Shown here: positions 41,202 to 49,945 of the stretch, piece by piece | Layout: every line of letters begins with the position of its first letter | Numbering within the stretch: the stretch's first letter is position 1 | Origin: Candidatus Saccharibacteria bacterium | GTDB lineage: Bacteria; Patescibacteriota; Saccharimonadia; Saccharimonadales; Saccharimonadaceae | Length of the DNA: 64,000 nt | Direction of reading: 5' to 3' | Assembly (NCBI GenBank): GCA_016432585.1 | Contig: CP066696.1 | Coordinates: 310,001-374,000 of the forward strand | Position numbers and translations under genes: made by a program | Notes under the pieces: model-generated | Seen by the model: the letters and a program-made list of their open reading frames with translations, nothing else | Databases searched by the model: none | What the model was told of the DNA's origin: nothing

Positions 41202-42881
41202 ATGACGCTAACGACTGAAAAAGATAAACCTACGTTAGATAATAACGCAAGGCTTGATACTGCACTACTGGCCGAGCTTGAATCCAAAAATCACGGGGCG
41301 CGGCAATATTACTCTGGCGAGACGGGGCTGCGGTTTTATTGTAGTGATTTAGCCGCGCTGGCGTGTAAAAAGTATGATCACGAATCGCTCGCTAAGCTTG
41401 AGAGACAACTGAACGTCTACGGGACGTTCACTATCCCAATCGTTACAGGGCACATGGTAAAGGTGGGCGATACTATGCGCGAGGTAGCCTTTGTGGCGGC
41501 GACCGAAACGAATGCAAGCCACGGCGAAATGTCGTCGATGGTATATTTGCGAGACCAAATTCAGGTGGCGGGCGCATACATGGAGCTAGCATTAAGCAAC
41601 CGAGTTCGCTACGAACGTGAAGGCGTCGCAGGAAAAACTCTGCTCATAAGCGCTCTAGACTTAATGTCGACCACTTCGCAGCTCGATCGTTTTAAGGATG
41701 TAATTATACGTGGCGGTAAAGCTGGTCAGGCGGATTGGCCACAGATATCGCTGTATTTTGATGATCTTGATGGTAAGCGACCGAACGGCTGGCGAAACAA
41801 GCAAGATTCGTGGCAGATGCTTGCTTATCTTGCGCTCGACGCGATCGAACGAGGCTTTGTGACGCCCGAGGAGCTACTTAATTCTCATAGGCAATTCCTT
41901 GGCTCGGTTGTGCCGCTGCTGAAGGCTGTTGGGTTTCCTTGCTACGAAAGCTCAGGGTCATGGGAGGAGGTAACAGCTCGACGCAGCTCGGTAATGGCTG
42001 TAGAGACTGCTTTATTGTACAAAATAAAAAAGGCAAGCAAAAACAAGCAGCTTGATTTTTTGAAAGACGATTCGGTCGATTCGGTGGATAATTTTGATAC
42101 TGTTCTGGACGGTATGATTCAGCAGGGATTAAATGAGTTAGGCAACCGGTTGCCCTATGAATCTCCGGATTATGACAAAGCCTCTGTTAAGTTTCGCGAG
42201 AGCGATGCGGCCTTAGTGTATGTACTGCGATATGGTGTGGCGGAGCTGCTTGCGAGGAGTAATACGCCGATGCGGGCAAACGGAGGCAGCCCAATGCAAA
42301 TAGATGCGATTGAAGATATAATCTTGAATCAACTAGAAGGCTTGATCGACAAAGAGACTAATGGCATGATTCGCTACAAAGACGATTCTTATCAGCGAGT
42401 AAATTTTCATACTAATACAGTGCAAGCGACTATTAAATCTATTAAACAAAAGGTTCAGCAAGCGGCGAATGGCGGCGAAGTTGATCTTGATAAAAAGCAG
42501 CAGCTTCGTGGAGCTCTGACCCCGGCGGGTAGGTGTGCCGCTTGGACTCATCCGCTTGGTCAGGTGTCATCTTGGGCGGCACGACGCGCCGTAGTGGCGA
42601 AGCAGGGCGGAGATGTAGAAAATGCAATGCGGTATCAACAGATAAGCGCAAGGTTTTTAAACAGAGCGTTGTCGACGGTGACCGGCGACAATCAATGGCA
42701 TGCAGCTCTGGCCACGAACGGTGCTTATCGCGTCCAAAAAGTTGCCGCGTACAAGCTGCCCGAATGCTATGTCGCGTATGAAACGCAAAAAGGCGATTCG
42801 TTTTTTGTGCCATCTCCCCATACGCCACTTAACTGGAGTAGTGCAATGCTACAAGAGGCAATAGGATTGGGATTGAAATAA
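41202..42881 (+). CDS. Large uncharacterised protein, weak GH15-like (alpha/alpha) features
   Basis: This 559-residue soluble protein has no recognised family. Several segments recall (alpha/alpha)6-toroid enzymes: PNGWRNKQDSWQMLAYLALD, PCYESSGSWEEV and THPLGQVSSWAARRAVV resemble the aromatic/acidic helices of glucoamylase-like GH15 proteins, with possible catalytic acids in WEEV. No signal peptide is present. The start follows TACGAC with a seven-base gap. If correct it would complement the trehalase and alpha-glucosidase genes; this is a low-confidence suggestion. Confidence 0.4.
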   Translation: MTLTTEKDKPTLDNNARLDTALLAELESKNHGARQYYSGETGLRFYCSDLAALACKKYDHESLAKLERQLNVYGTFTIPIVTGHMVKVGDTMREVAFVAATETNASHGEMSSMVYLRDQIQVAGAYMELALSNRVRYEREGVAGKTLLISALDLMSTTSQLDRFKDVIIRGGKAGQADWPQISLYFDDLDGKRPNGWRNKQDSWQMLAYLALDAIERGFVTPEELLNSHRQFLGSVVPLLKAVGFPCYESSGSWEEVTARRSSVMAVETALLYKIKKASKNKQLDFLKDDSVDSVDNFDTVLDGMIQQGLNELGNRLPYESPDYDKASVKFRESDAALVYVLRYGVAELLARSNTPMRANGGSPMQIDAIEDIILNQLEGLIDKETNGMIRYKDDSYQRVNFHTNTVQATIKSIKQKVQQAANGGEVDLDKKQQLRGALTPAGRCAAWTHPLGQVSSWAARRAVVAKQGGDVENAMRYQQISARFLNRALSTVTGDNQWHAALATNGAYRVQKVAAYKLPECYVAYETQKGDSFFVPSPHTPLNWSSAMLQEAIGLGLK

Positions 42882-42904
42882 CAATTATTTGCTACTATTA
42901 AGAC

Positions 42905-43540
42905 ATGGACACTATCGACGTATCGACAAGAGCATGGCTGCGTAATTATGTTGATGAAGATTTTAAGATTAAAAAGCATCATTTCTCGAATCAAGATGAT
43001 GTCTATGCGATTGAAGCGACCGAGGGTAGTTTTTATCTAAAAACAGCGAAGGATCTGAAGTCGGAGAGGGATAATTTACAAAGAACACTTTCTTATATTC
43101 GTGTGCCTAAAGTAATTGGCTTTGGCACGGTGGGCGATAAAGATCACCTGCTTATGACCGCGCTTCCAGGAAAGAATCTTGCTGAGTATGTCGACGAATG
43201 GGATACTATGACGATTGTTCGCGAGTTTGCCCGCGCGGTAAAAGAGTTTCATGCGCTTGATATAACGAAACTGTTTACAACAAGTGCCGCTCCTGGAACC
43301 GTGGTGCTGCATGGCGATATGGCAATGCCTAATATTATTTGCACAGAACCCGGTAGCGCCGGATTTATAGACCTGGGCCAGATGTCGGTGGGCGCGGCTG
43401 ATTTGGATCTTGCCGATGCACTTTGGAGCTTACAGCGAAATTTAGGCGCAGGGTATGGCGAGCTGTTTTTAAGTGAATATGGCAATTTTGTTATGACCGA
43501 AAAAGTAGATAAGGCGCTAAAGTATCGTCATCAAGCATAA
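42905..43540 (+). CDS. Aminoglycoside-phosphotransferase-like small kinase
   Basis: This 211-residue protein has the APH kinase-like catalytic loop VLHGDMAMPNII and the metal-binding GFIDLGQM. It has the upstream ATP-binding Lys candidate in FYLKTAKDL and AEYVDEW. Family members phosphorylate antibiotics or small molecules such as choline and fructosamine; the substrate is not readable. It is shorter than APH(3') enzymes (about 260). ATG is six bases after TACTAT (42893-42898). Confidence 0.78.
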   Translation: MDTIDVSTRAWLRNYVDEDFKIKKHHFSNQDDVYAIEATEGSFYLKTAKDLKSERDNLQRTLSYIRVPKVIGFGTVGDKDHLLMTALPGKNLAEYVDEWDTMTIVREFARAVKEFHALDITKLFTTSAAPGTVVLHGDMAMPNIICTEPGSAGFIDLGQMSVGAADLDLADALWSLQRNLGAGYGELFLSEYGNFVMTEKVDKALKYRHQA

Positions 43541-43541
43541 G

Positions 43542-43557
43542 TGTGATCGCGGTCATT
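43542..43557 (+). promoter_or_regulatory. Weak CRP-like site upstream of the VOC gene
   Basis: TGTGA-TCGCGG-TCATT matches eight of ten bases of TGTGA-N6-TCACA. Its centre is about 35 bases upstream of the start predicted from TATACT (43573-43578). Confidence 0.3.
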
Positions 43558-43618
43558 GCAGTTTTTGTTTGTTATACTAAAAAGGCGAATTGAGCAAAAT
43601 AAAAAGGAGATTGTCATT

Positions 43619-44119
43619 ATGGCGTCACTGCAAAAAATTACCCCTTGTCTTTGGTTCGATAAAGACTGCGAAGATGCGATGAACTACTATGTTTCGGTTT
43701 TTCCGAACTCAAAGATCGAGCTGATTCAGCGCTATCCAGAAGGCGTAACTGAAGGTCCGATGGCTGGAATGAGCGGCAAAGTACTAACGGGCGTGTTTGA
43801 GCTAAACGGCCAGCGCTTTATGGCGCTCGATGGTGGGCCAATCTTTAAATTTAGTGAGGCGACATCGTTTGTTGTTGATTGCGACACTCAGGAAGAGATC
43901 GACCACTACTGGCAAGCACTTTCGGCGGTTCCCGAAGCCGAGCAGTGTGGTTGGTGTAAAGACAAGTACGGTGTTTCATGGCAGATTACTCCTGCTGTTC
44001 TTGGCGACATGATGACAGATGAAGATCCAGAGAAAGTTGCCCGTGTTACCGATGCGTTTATGTCGATGAAGAAGTTTGACATTGCGGCGCTGACAGCTGC
44101 TTTTGAAGGCAAGAACTAG
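43619..44119 (+). CDS. VOC-superfamily protein (PhnB / 3-demethylubiquinone methyltransferase-like)
   Basis: This 166-residue protein has ITPCLWFDKDCEDAMNYYVS, LNGQRFMALDGGP and CGWCKDKYGVSWQITP, typical of PhnB-like VOC proteins with two beta-alpha-beta-beta-beta units. The metal-dependent activity is unknown. ATG 43619 is preferred because AAAAGGAG lies shortly upstream. A strong terminator follows. Confidence 0.85.
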   Translation: MASLQKITPCLWFDKDCEDAMNYYVSVFPNSKIELIQRYPEGVTEGPMAGMSGKVLTGVFELNGQRFMALDGGPIFKFSEATSFVVDCDTQEEIDHYWQALSAVPEAEQCGWCKDKYGVSWQITPAVLGDMMTDEDPEKVARVTDAFMSMKKFDIAALTAAFEGKN

Positions 44120-44138
44120 CGATCTAGCGGATAAACGC

Positions 44139-44174
44139 AAGTACCCCGCGCCACATAGGTGCGGGGTACTTTTG
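44139..44174 (+). terminator. Terminator after the VOC gene
   Basis: AAGTACCCCGC pairs with GCGGGGTACTT, then TT. Confidence 0.85.
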
Positions 44175-44234
44175 TGATCGCGATTTGTGTAATATAAGCA
44201 AAAGCAGTATGATGAAGGAAAATAAGGAGATGAT

Positions 44235-44438
44235 ATGACAAAAGGTGACAGTTCTTTAGTAAAAATTACCAACCAGCATGGTCCAAGCGGATTTTTGTTT
44301 TTTGTTGCGTATATTGGCGCGGTTATTTACTTTTTCCAGCAGTCGCCCGACTTCTGGGGTTTTATCCTCGCGCTTCTTAAGGCTATTGTGTGGCCAGCCT
44401 TCGTGATGTATCACGGCCTCGGCGCTCTTGGCGTATAA
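44235..44438 (+). CDS. Small two-helix membrane protein
   Basis: This 67-residue protein has two hydrophobic helices (about residues 18-35 and 41-62) and no recognised family. AAGGAG lies five bases before the ATG. It abuts the convergent AspT-type gene. Confidence 0.55.
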   Translation: MTKGDSSLVKITNQHGPSGFLFFVAYIGAVIYFFQQSPDFWGFILALLKAIVWPAFVMYHGLGALGV

Positions 44439-46091
44439 TCACCCTATCGAGTAAAGGGATATTAAAAGAACCTGCGCAAGGATTATCTTGAGGATGATCG
44501 CAGTAGGAAAGACTATCGCGTAGCCGTGATTTGGTAAGTCGTTGCCAGCCTGCTGTACAGCATATGCCTGTACGGCGGGTTGCGTGTGTGCGGCCGCCAT
44601 TATGCCTGCAGAAATCGCAAAGGGAAGTTTGAATTTCTTATACAAAACAGGCAGAAGAATAAAAGGAATAACGAGCGAGATGATGGCGCCGGCGATAAAG
44701 AGCCATAATCCGCCCGGACCGTTCATTGCTTCGACAAAGGTTTGCCCCGAACGAGTCCCGATGCTGGCAAGCATTAACACGAGGCCGAATTCGCGAAGTG
44801 TAAGGTTTGCGGTATAGGGAATGCCCCATACGATACGGCCACTGCGGCGTACGTATCCAAGAATAAGCCCAATAATAAGAGGTCCGCCCGCATCACCTAA
44901 GTGGAAAACAACGCCACCCGGCAAGTCGATAGGGATGCTGCCTAAAAGCAGGCCAAGACTGATACCTATGCCGATTCCCAGAACATTGATACGACTAGTG
45001 TCTCGATAGGAATCGCCAAGATATTTGCGGATATCGCGGACTGTACTAAGGGGTGCTAAAACGCAAACGCGGTCACCGTATTCGAGAATAAGGTTTTTGT
45101 GAGCTAGCATATCAACATCACCTCGCTTGACTCGTGTAATCATGGCGCCAAAACGCTGTGGCAGGCGAAGCTCACGGATCTTTCTTCCGGCAATATGTTT
45201 ACTGGAAACGATAATTCGGTGCCGGTCGTACTGGCTAAGATCGAGCTCGAGGTGTTCGTCGCACACTTCGCCCAGCGATTTGGCGACACCTAGGACATCT
45301 TCTGGCGAGCCGATAACGTTAAGGAGGTCGCCGGTTTTCAAGGGGCGATTGTCGGCAGCAGCGAGCCATTCTTCACTCCCGCGCCTGGCGCGCCCAAATA
45401 CGACAGGCCAATGTTGCTCGGCCAAGAGCTCCTTGAGCGTTTGCCCGACGTATTCTTTATTGGTGATACGGATAGTGCGGTTATGAAGATGCTTGTCGAC
45501 AGCAACACTGTCGGTGACAAGCTCGGCATCTTTTTTGTAATTAATTTTGAATCGTCGCTGCCAAAATGCAATGGCGAGGATAGGACCAAGGACGCCCATT
45601 GGGTAGGCGATTGAGTAGCCGACTGCTGGCAAGGTAGCTATTGTTTCGTTAAACTTTCCGTCGGACAGCATTTGCACGAGCCCCGCAAGGGTAGGCGTAT
45701 TGGTCATTGCCCCGGTAAAAAGCCCAGCGGCAATTGCAGGGTCGGGTCGAAGAATAAAATACGTTGCAAGAATCATAGCGAGGCCGGTGACGATTGCTGC
45801 TATAACAATGCCGTTGTTCCGTTTTCCGCCGTTTCTTAGCGAGGCGAAAAAACTTGGACCGCTAGCGATACCAATCGAGTAGACGAAAATCACCAGCCCT
45901 AGGCTCCCATATGCTGCAGGCAAGGTGTAGCGGGGATCGAGCGCGCTCAGTGCGATACCTACAAACAATATAGCTGCGACTCCCAGCTGGATTCCTTTAA
46001 ACTGTATTTTGCCGACCAAATAACCGATAGTGGCCACGAAGAATAGAAGAAGCAGGCTTTGCTCCGCCAATAATTCAGATAGCATATTCAT
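44439..46091 (-). CDS. AspT/YidE-family antiporter with two RCK_C domains
   Basis: This 550-residue membrane protein has the duplicated AspT-type membrane halves flanking two cytoplasmic TrkA-C (RCK_C) domains. The domains lie at roughly residues 200-280 (RTIRITNKEYVGQTLKELL) and 285-360 (HRIIVSSKHIAGRKIREL), as in aspartate:alanine exchangers. GPILAIAFWQ and IIGLILGYVRRSGRIVW are typical helices. With aspA nearby it could import aspartate. AAAGGAGG precedes the ATG. Confidence 0.82.
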   Translation of the reverse strand: MNMLSELLAEQSLLLLFFVATIGYLVGKIQFKGIQLGVAAILFVGIALSALDPRYTLPAAYGSLGLVIFVYSIGIASGPSFFASLRNGGKRNNGIVIAAIVTGLAMILATYFILRPDPAIAAGLFTGAMTNTPTLAGLVQMLSDGKFNETIATLPAVGYSIAYPMGVLGPILAIAFWQRRFKINYKKDAELVTDSVAVDKHLHNRTIRITNKEYVGQTLKELLAEQHWPVVFGRARRGSEEWLAAADNRPLKTGDLLNVIGSPEDVLGVAKSLGEVCDEHLELDLSQYDRHRIIVSSKHIAGRKIRELRLPQRFGAMITRVKRGDVDMLAHKNLILEYGDRVCVLAPLSTVRDIRKYLGDSYRDTSRINVLGIGIGISLGLLLGSIPIDLPGGVVFHLGDAGGPLIIGLILGYVRRSGRIVWGIPYTANLTLREFGLVLMLASIGTRSGQTFVEAMNGPGGLWLFIAGAIISLVIPFILLPVLYKKFKLPFAISAGIMAAAHTQPAVQAYAVQQAGNDLPNHGYAIVFPTAIILKIILAQVLLISLYSIG

Positions 46092-46234
46092 GCGTATCCT
46101 CCTTTTATAATTAGGTGATTATGCGGGCATAGACCGAGGCGATAGAGTAGCGCGCGTTAGGCGACCGTAACGACTAGATCAAGAGGGTTTATGTCACGTA
46201 TACATATAGTATATGCCGTTGTGATCGAGGATAC

Positions 46235-46250
46235 TGTGACTAAGATCACA
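46235..46250 (+). promoter_or_regulatory. Perfect CRP-like site
   Basis: TGTGA-CTAAGA-TCACA matches TGTGA-N6-TCACA at all ten positions. It lies between divergent aspT-type and DUF1697 genes, centred about 35 bases upstream of the DUF1697 start. Confidence 0.6.
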
Positions 46251-46276
46251 CGGTAGGATCTGATATTATTAAATGC

Positions 46277-46816
46277 ATGATATATGTGGCACTTCTTCGG
46301 GGAATAAACGTTGGTGGTAATAACAAGGTAGATATGAAACGGCTTAAGGCCGCATTTGAGCGTGTTGGTCTAAAGAAGGTTGTTACCTACATAAATAGCG
46401 GTAATATTATTTTCGAAGACACCGACATACCTTACGCAAAACTTGCGGATCTTTTGGAGCGTGTGATAAAAGAGGAATTTGGCCTTGATATAAGAGTATT
46501 ACTAAAAAGCTTGGATACAATGAAGACTATTGTGGGCGCACTGCCGAAAGAATGGCAAAATAGCGACGAAATGAAATGCGACGTACTTTTTTTGTGGGAT
46601 GAAATTAATACGCCTGAAATTATGACACAACTGACATTTAAAGATTTTGAACAAGTAAAGTATGTTGCGGGCGCACTGCTGTGGAGTGTCGAGAGGAAGA
46701 ATGCTACGCGAAGTAGCCTACCAAAAATCGTGGGCACTGCCATGTATAAAAAGATGACAATTCGTAACTGCAATACCGCCAGAAAGTTGTTGGGTATGAT
46801 GGAGAATTTGCAGTAA
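46277..46816 (+). CDS. DUF1697 family protein, second copy
   Basis: This 179-residue protein has the family start IYVALLRGINVGGNNKVDM, then VTYINSGNIIFED and TIRNCNTARKLLGM. It is a paralogue of 12910-13437. TATTAT (46264-46269) lies seven bases before the ATG, so the mRNA should be leaderless. It carries a CRP-like site just upstream. Confidence 0.85.
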   Translation: MIYVALLRGINVGGNNKVDMKRLKAAFERVGLKKVVTYINSGNIIFEDTDIPYAKLADLLERVIKEEFGLDIRVLLKSLDTMKTIVGALPKEWQNSDEMKCDVLFLWDEINTPEIMTQLTFKDFEQVKYVAGALLWSVERKNATRSSLPKIVGTAMYKKMTIRNCNTARKLLGMMENLQ

Positions 46817-46851
46817 AATTGTAGCTTCCGCCTACGCGCAGAAACATTCGA

Positions 46852-47598
46852 TTATTTTTTATGTTTTTTCATGAGATTCGTAGCGTTAAAAAGATTTACC
46901 CATTGCGCTAGCTTCATTTGAGACGGGCGAATATCCGCAGGAAGCCCAATAGAGTTTTTTGCTGTTTTGGCAAATATTTTTGGATCGGAAAAACAACCAA
47001 CGATGAATTTTCGGTATGCCGGCATTTGACTACGAGGAATAAGAGGCTCGTCTCGGTGGATTATTTCGATAAGAACGGTATCGACATTCGGATGCGGCCA
47101 AAAGTCTGTGCGTTGAAGCGGTCTTCGGATTCGAACGGCAAATTCTGGCCCTATTGCCATGCCAAGCTGTCCGGTAAAGCGGTCTGAGTTTGGCAACAGT
47201 TTATTTGCGAATTGTTTTTGAACGATAAGGTATGTTGCGACAGGTGGATTCTCGGCCTCGGCAATTTTATGGAGGATTGGTGAACTAAGATGAAAAGGGA
47301 TATTGGCAAATATTTTATACGGTGTTTTTGGAAGCGGCATGGCAAGAAAATCACCTTCCTGGACATCGACATTCGGGTAGCGCTGCATGTTCTGGCGTAG
47401 TTTTTCTGCGGTTCGCGGCTCGAATTCTATGGCAATAACTTTCTTGCACCTCATGGCAAGAACAGACGAAATAGTACCGCTGCCCGCGCCGATATCATAA
47501 ACAATATCTTTAGAGTTTATCGAGGTGTGGCCGACAAGCTCTTTTATAAGACTTGGATTGCGAAGAAAATATTGTGAATAATGAGCAAGTCGTTTCAT
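46852..47598 (-). CDS. rRNA adenine N6-methyltransferase, Erm-like
   Basis: This 248-residue protein has the KsgA/Erm fold: YSQYFLRNPSLIKEL, VYDIGAGSGTIS (SAM motif I), GDFLAMPLP and the catalytic FANIPFHLSSPILHKI. The NIPFHLS form and the PHPNVDTVLIEI segment resemble Erm-type 23S rRNA A2058 methylases of actinobacterial type more than KsgA (NLPYNIS). It could give macrolide protection or be a housekeeping dimethylase; which is unclear. A terminator and a small basic ORF lie just upstream. Confidence 0.72.
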   Translation of the reverse strand: MKRLAHYSQYFLRNPSLIKELVGHTSINSKDIVYDIGAGSGTISSVLAMRCKKVIAIEFEPRTAEKLRQNMQRYPNVDVQEGDFLAMPLPKTPYKIFANIPFHLSSPILHKIAEAENPPVATYLIVQKQFANKLLPNSDRFTGQLGMAIGPEFAVRIRRPLQRTDFWPHPNVDTVLIEIIHRDEPLIPRSQMPAYRKFIVGCFSDPKIFAKTAKNSIGLPADIRPSQMKLAQWVNLFNATNLMKKHKK

Positions 47599-47630
47599 GG
47601 TGGATGTACCTTTATCTTAACAGGAAAATC

Positions 47631-47657
47631 AAAAAATCCCAGGATTGAACCTGGGAT
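47631..47657 (-). terminator. Terminator between the small basic ORF and the Erm-like gene
   Basis: On the minus strand ATCCCAGG (47657-47650) pairs with CCTGGGAT (47643-47636), followed by TTTTT. It sits about 30 bases upstream of the Erm-like start, where an attenuator would lie. Confidence 0.75.
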
Positions 47658-47662
47658 GATGG

Positions 47663-47743
47663 TTAGCGCTTTTTCTGTGATTTTGCTTTTTTCTTCAGAA
47701 GACGCTTGCGGGACGCACCGTGCCAGTTCTTGTGTTTTGCCAT
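47663..47743 (-). CDS. Small basic protein of 26 residues, AURKAIP1/COX24-like or leader peptide
   Basis: The ORF begins MAKHKNWHGASRKRLL and ends in KKKAK and QKKR. The RKRLLKKKAKSQKKR part resembles small AURKAIP1/COX24-type ribosome-associated proteins found in CPR bacteria. Alternatively it is a leader peptide for the downstream Erm-like gene; its RKR and KKR segments match the +X+ pattern known to stall under macrolides. It is separated from the Erm-like gene by a terminator. Confidence 0.55.
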   Translation of the reverse strand: MAKHKNWHGASRKRLLKKKAKSQKKR

Positions 47744-47821
47744 GACATTTAATCCAATCGTTAATATAATTCTCTTTATCATAGCATGTTATGGGGTAAA
47801 ACGCGCTAAAATCACTCAAAG

Positions 47822-47837
47822 TGTGCTTGCGCTCACA
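47822..47837 (+). promoter_or_regulatory. CRP-like site upstream of the MFS gene
   Basis: TGTGC-TTGCGC-TCACA matches nine of ten positions. Its centre is about 35 bases upstream of the predicted leaderless start. Confidence 0.5.
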
Positions 47838-47864
47838 CATTAGAAACAGATATAATAGACAAAT

Positions 47865-49280
47865 ATGAAAAAATCGGACACTAATGACTCAACGCCAGAT
47901 CTTTCTGTACATGCGCCGTACATGAAGACGTTCTTTAATCTACTTGCTAACACGCTATTTGTTTCGGTTATCGATTTTACCGTCTGGTTTGCGATCACGT
48001 TCTATATTTATTTGCAAACTCGCTCGGTGTTCGCAACGGCGATGATTTCGGGTATTTACCTTGTGACAACGGTGTTTACAGGTATTTGGTTCGGTAGTTT
48101 GGTCGATCACCACAAAAAGAAAACAATGATGTTGCTCTCGACAGTCGTGTCATTTATCTTCTATGCAATTTGTTTTGGTATTTATCAAACAGTGCCGCAC
48201 GAAACTTTTACCGACCCGGCAAACCCTATGCTTTGGGTGTTTGTGACACTAATTATTATTGGTGTTATTGCTGGTAATATTCGTACTATTGCGCTTCCAA
48301 CGATTGTGACGATTCTTATTCCTGAGGATAGGCGCGCAAAAGCGAACGGTTTGGTGGGGACGGCGTCGGGTATATCGTTCCTCGTTACAGCGGCAATAAG
48401 TGGTGTGTTGGTTGCACAGGGTGGCATGTTCTATGTGCTTATTTTGGCGGCGGCGATTCAGGTGCTTGCAATTATTCACCTGTGGTTTATACCGGTTCCC
48501 GAAAAAGGTATCGTTCATGTCGAGGGGGCACCGGAGGCATCGAAAAAGATCGACCTAAAGGGCACCTACAAAATCGTTCGTGGCGTTCCAGGCCTCATGG
48601 CACTTATTTTGTTCTCGACGTTCAACAACTTTTTGGGCGGCGTGTTTATGGCGCTTATGGACGCTTACGGTCTTTCGCTAGTTTCGGTTGAGGTATGGGG
48701 ATTCATTTGGGCGCTTCTTAGCACCGGATTTATTGTGGGTGGACTAGTTATTGCTAAGGTGGGTCTTGGCAAGAATCCTGTAAGGACATTGCTACTCGCA
48801 AACGTAATTTTGTGGGTAATTAGTAGTGTATTTACGATTCAGGCGTCACTACTACTGCTTGTTGTTGGTATGTATATTTATATGCTACTTGTGCCGTATA
48901 TCGAGGCGTCGGAGCAAACGATTTTGCAGAAAGTTGTGCCGTACGAACGCCAGGGGCGTGTGTTTGGGTTTGCGCAAAGTGTTGAACAGTCGGCATCGCC
49001 GCTTACTGCGTTTATGATCGGCCCTATAGCGCAGTTTATCTTTATTCCGTTCATGACAACAGGCGCAGGGGTAACAATGCTAGGCGGTTGGTTTGGCACC
49101 GGTGCGGATAGGGGCATTGCACTCGTATTTACAATTACTGGAATTATTGGCCTGATCGCGACACTGCTTGCGCTGACGACTAAATATTACCGCCAGCTTT
49201 CGAAGCGCTATCTTGAAAGCAAAAACGAAGGGGCGGACGTTCAGGTAGACAAGGTAATAAAAGAAGGTCTTGTAGAATAA
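47865..49280 (+). CDS. Major facilitator superfamily transporter
   Basis: This 471-residue protein has about twelve transmembrane helices. GSLVDHHKKKTMMLLS between helices 2 and 3 resembles the MFS A-motif (GxLaDrxGrkxxl), and PEDRRAKANGLVGTASGIS is the typical helix 4-5 loop. The substrate is unknown; drug or solute efflux is possible. TATAAT (47851-47856) ends eight bases before the ATG. A CRP-like site lies directly upstream. Confidence 0.88.
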   Translation: MKKSDTNDSTPDLSVHAPYMKTFFNLLANTLFVSVIDFTVWFAITFYIYLQTRSVFATAMISGIYLVTTVFTGIWFGSLVDHHKKKTMMLLSTVVSFIFYAICFGIYQTVPHETFTDPANPMLWVFVTLIIIGVIAGNIRTIALPTIVTILIPEDRRAKANGLVGTASGISFLVTAAISGVLVAQGGMFYVLILAAAIQVLAIIHLWFIPVPEKGIVHVEGAPEASKKIDLKGTYKIVRGVPGLMALILFSTFNNFLGGVFMALMDAYGLSLVSVEVWGFIWALLSTGFIVGGLVIAKVGLGKNPVRTLLLANVILWVISSVFTIQASLLLLVVGMYIYMLLVPYIEASEQTILQKVVPYERQGRVFGFAQSVEQSASPLTAFMIGPIAQFIFIPFMTTGAGVTMLGGWFGTGADRGIALVFTITGIIGLIATLLALTTKYYRQLSKRYLESKNEGADVQVDKVIKEGLVE

Positions 49281-49281
49281 G

Positions 49282-49866
49282 CTAGCTAATCAAAAGCTTC
49301 TTGATGTCGGTCCAACTCTCCACGCGTTCAATATTTGCCGGAAGTGTATCGGCTTGATTCCACGAATAGTTGCCGAATAGTAAAACGCGAACGCCACATT
49401 CTGCCACAACTTTTGCGTGGTGAAGATGATCATCTATCAATATACTTGCACCGATATCCTGGCAGACAGTCGCCTTAGAACGGGGTGTTTCTGTAAAGAA
49501 ATTTGTGTATTCGACAGATGTGAAAATATCAGGGAAATACTGTTCCAGCATTGCCTCGGTGGCGGGTGCGAGAAAATCTGCGCGCCCTGTAACGACGTGG
49601 AGCTCGTAGTGTTTAGCGAGCTCGCGCGCGACATCTATTGCCTCGCGAAAGGGCGGAAGTTGCTGATATTCATCGGTCATCAGGTAATCATCGACACGCT
49701 TAATCGCTTCGGCGCGGCTTGTCGTACCCCATAGTGTTAGGTCTTCGGAGTAAAAATCGCTAATATCGAGGTTTGTTCCGTACGTTGTGTTGTAATGCTG
49801 TAAAATATACGGCGCACTTCCAACAATAACGTCATCGCAGTCTATCGCTATAATCAGCTTTGTCAT
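49282..49866 (-). CDS. HAD-like 5'-nucleotidase (NT5C type)
   Basis: This 194-residue protein starts TKLIIAIDCDDV, with the HAD nucleophile and acid in DCDD, and carries HVVTGRADFL and GASILIDDHLHH as motifs II and IV. It resembles 5'(3')-deoxyribonucleotidases of the NT5C group. ATG 49866 is chosen because TATAGT (49878-49873, minus strand) ends exactly six bases before it. Confidence 0.8.
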   Translation of the reverse strand: MTKLIIAIDCDDVIVGSAPYILQHYNTTYGTNLDISDFYSEDLTLWGTTSRAEAIKRVDDYLMTDEYQQLPPFREAIDVARELAKHYELHVVTGRADFLAPATEAMLEQYFPDIFTSVEYTNFFTETPRSKATVCQDIGASILIDDHLHHAKVVAECGVRVLLFGNYSWNQADTLPANIERVESWTDIKKLLIS

Positions 49867-49945
49867 TGCTTTACTATACATCTTTGGTGTGTTTTTGAAA
49901 AATAAACATAGGCACTGTAATTGACATAGTTGCTATAATATAAAG

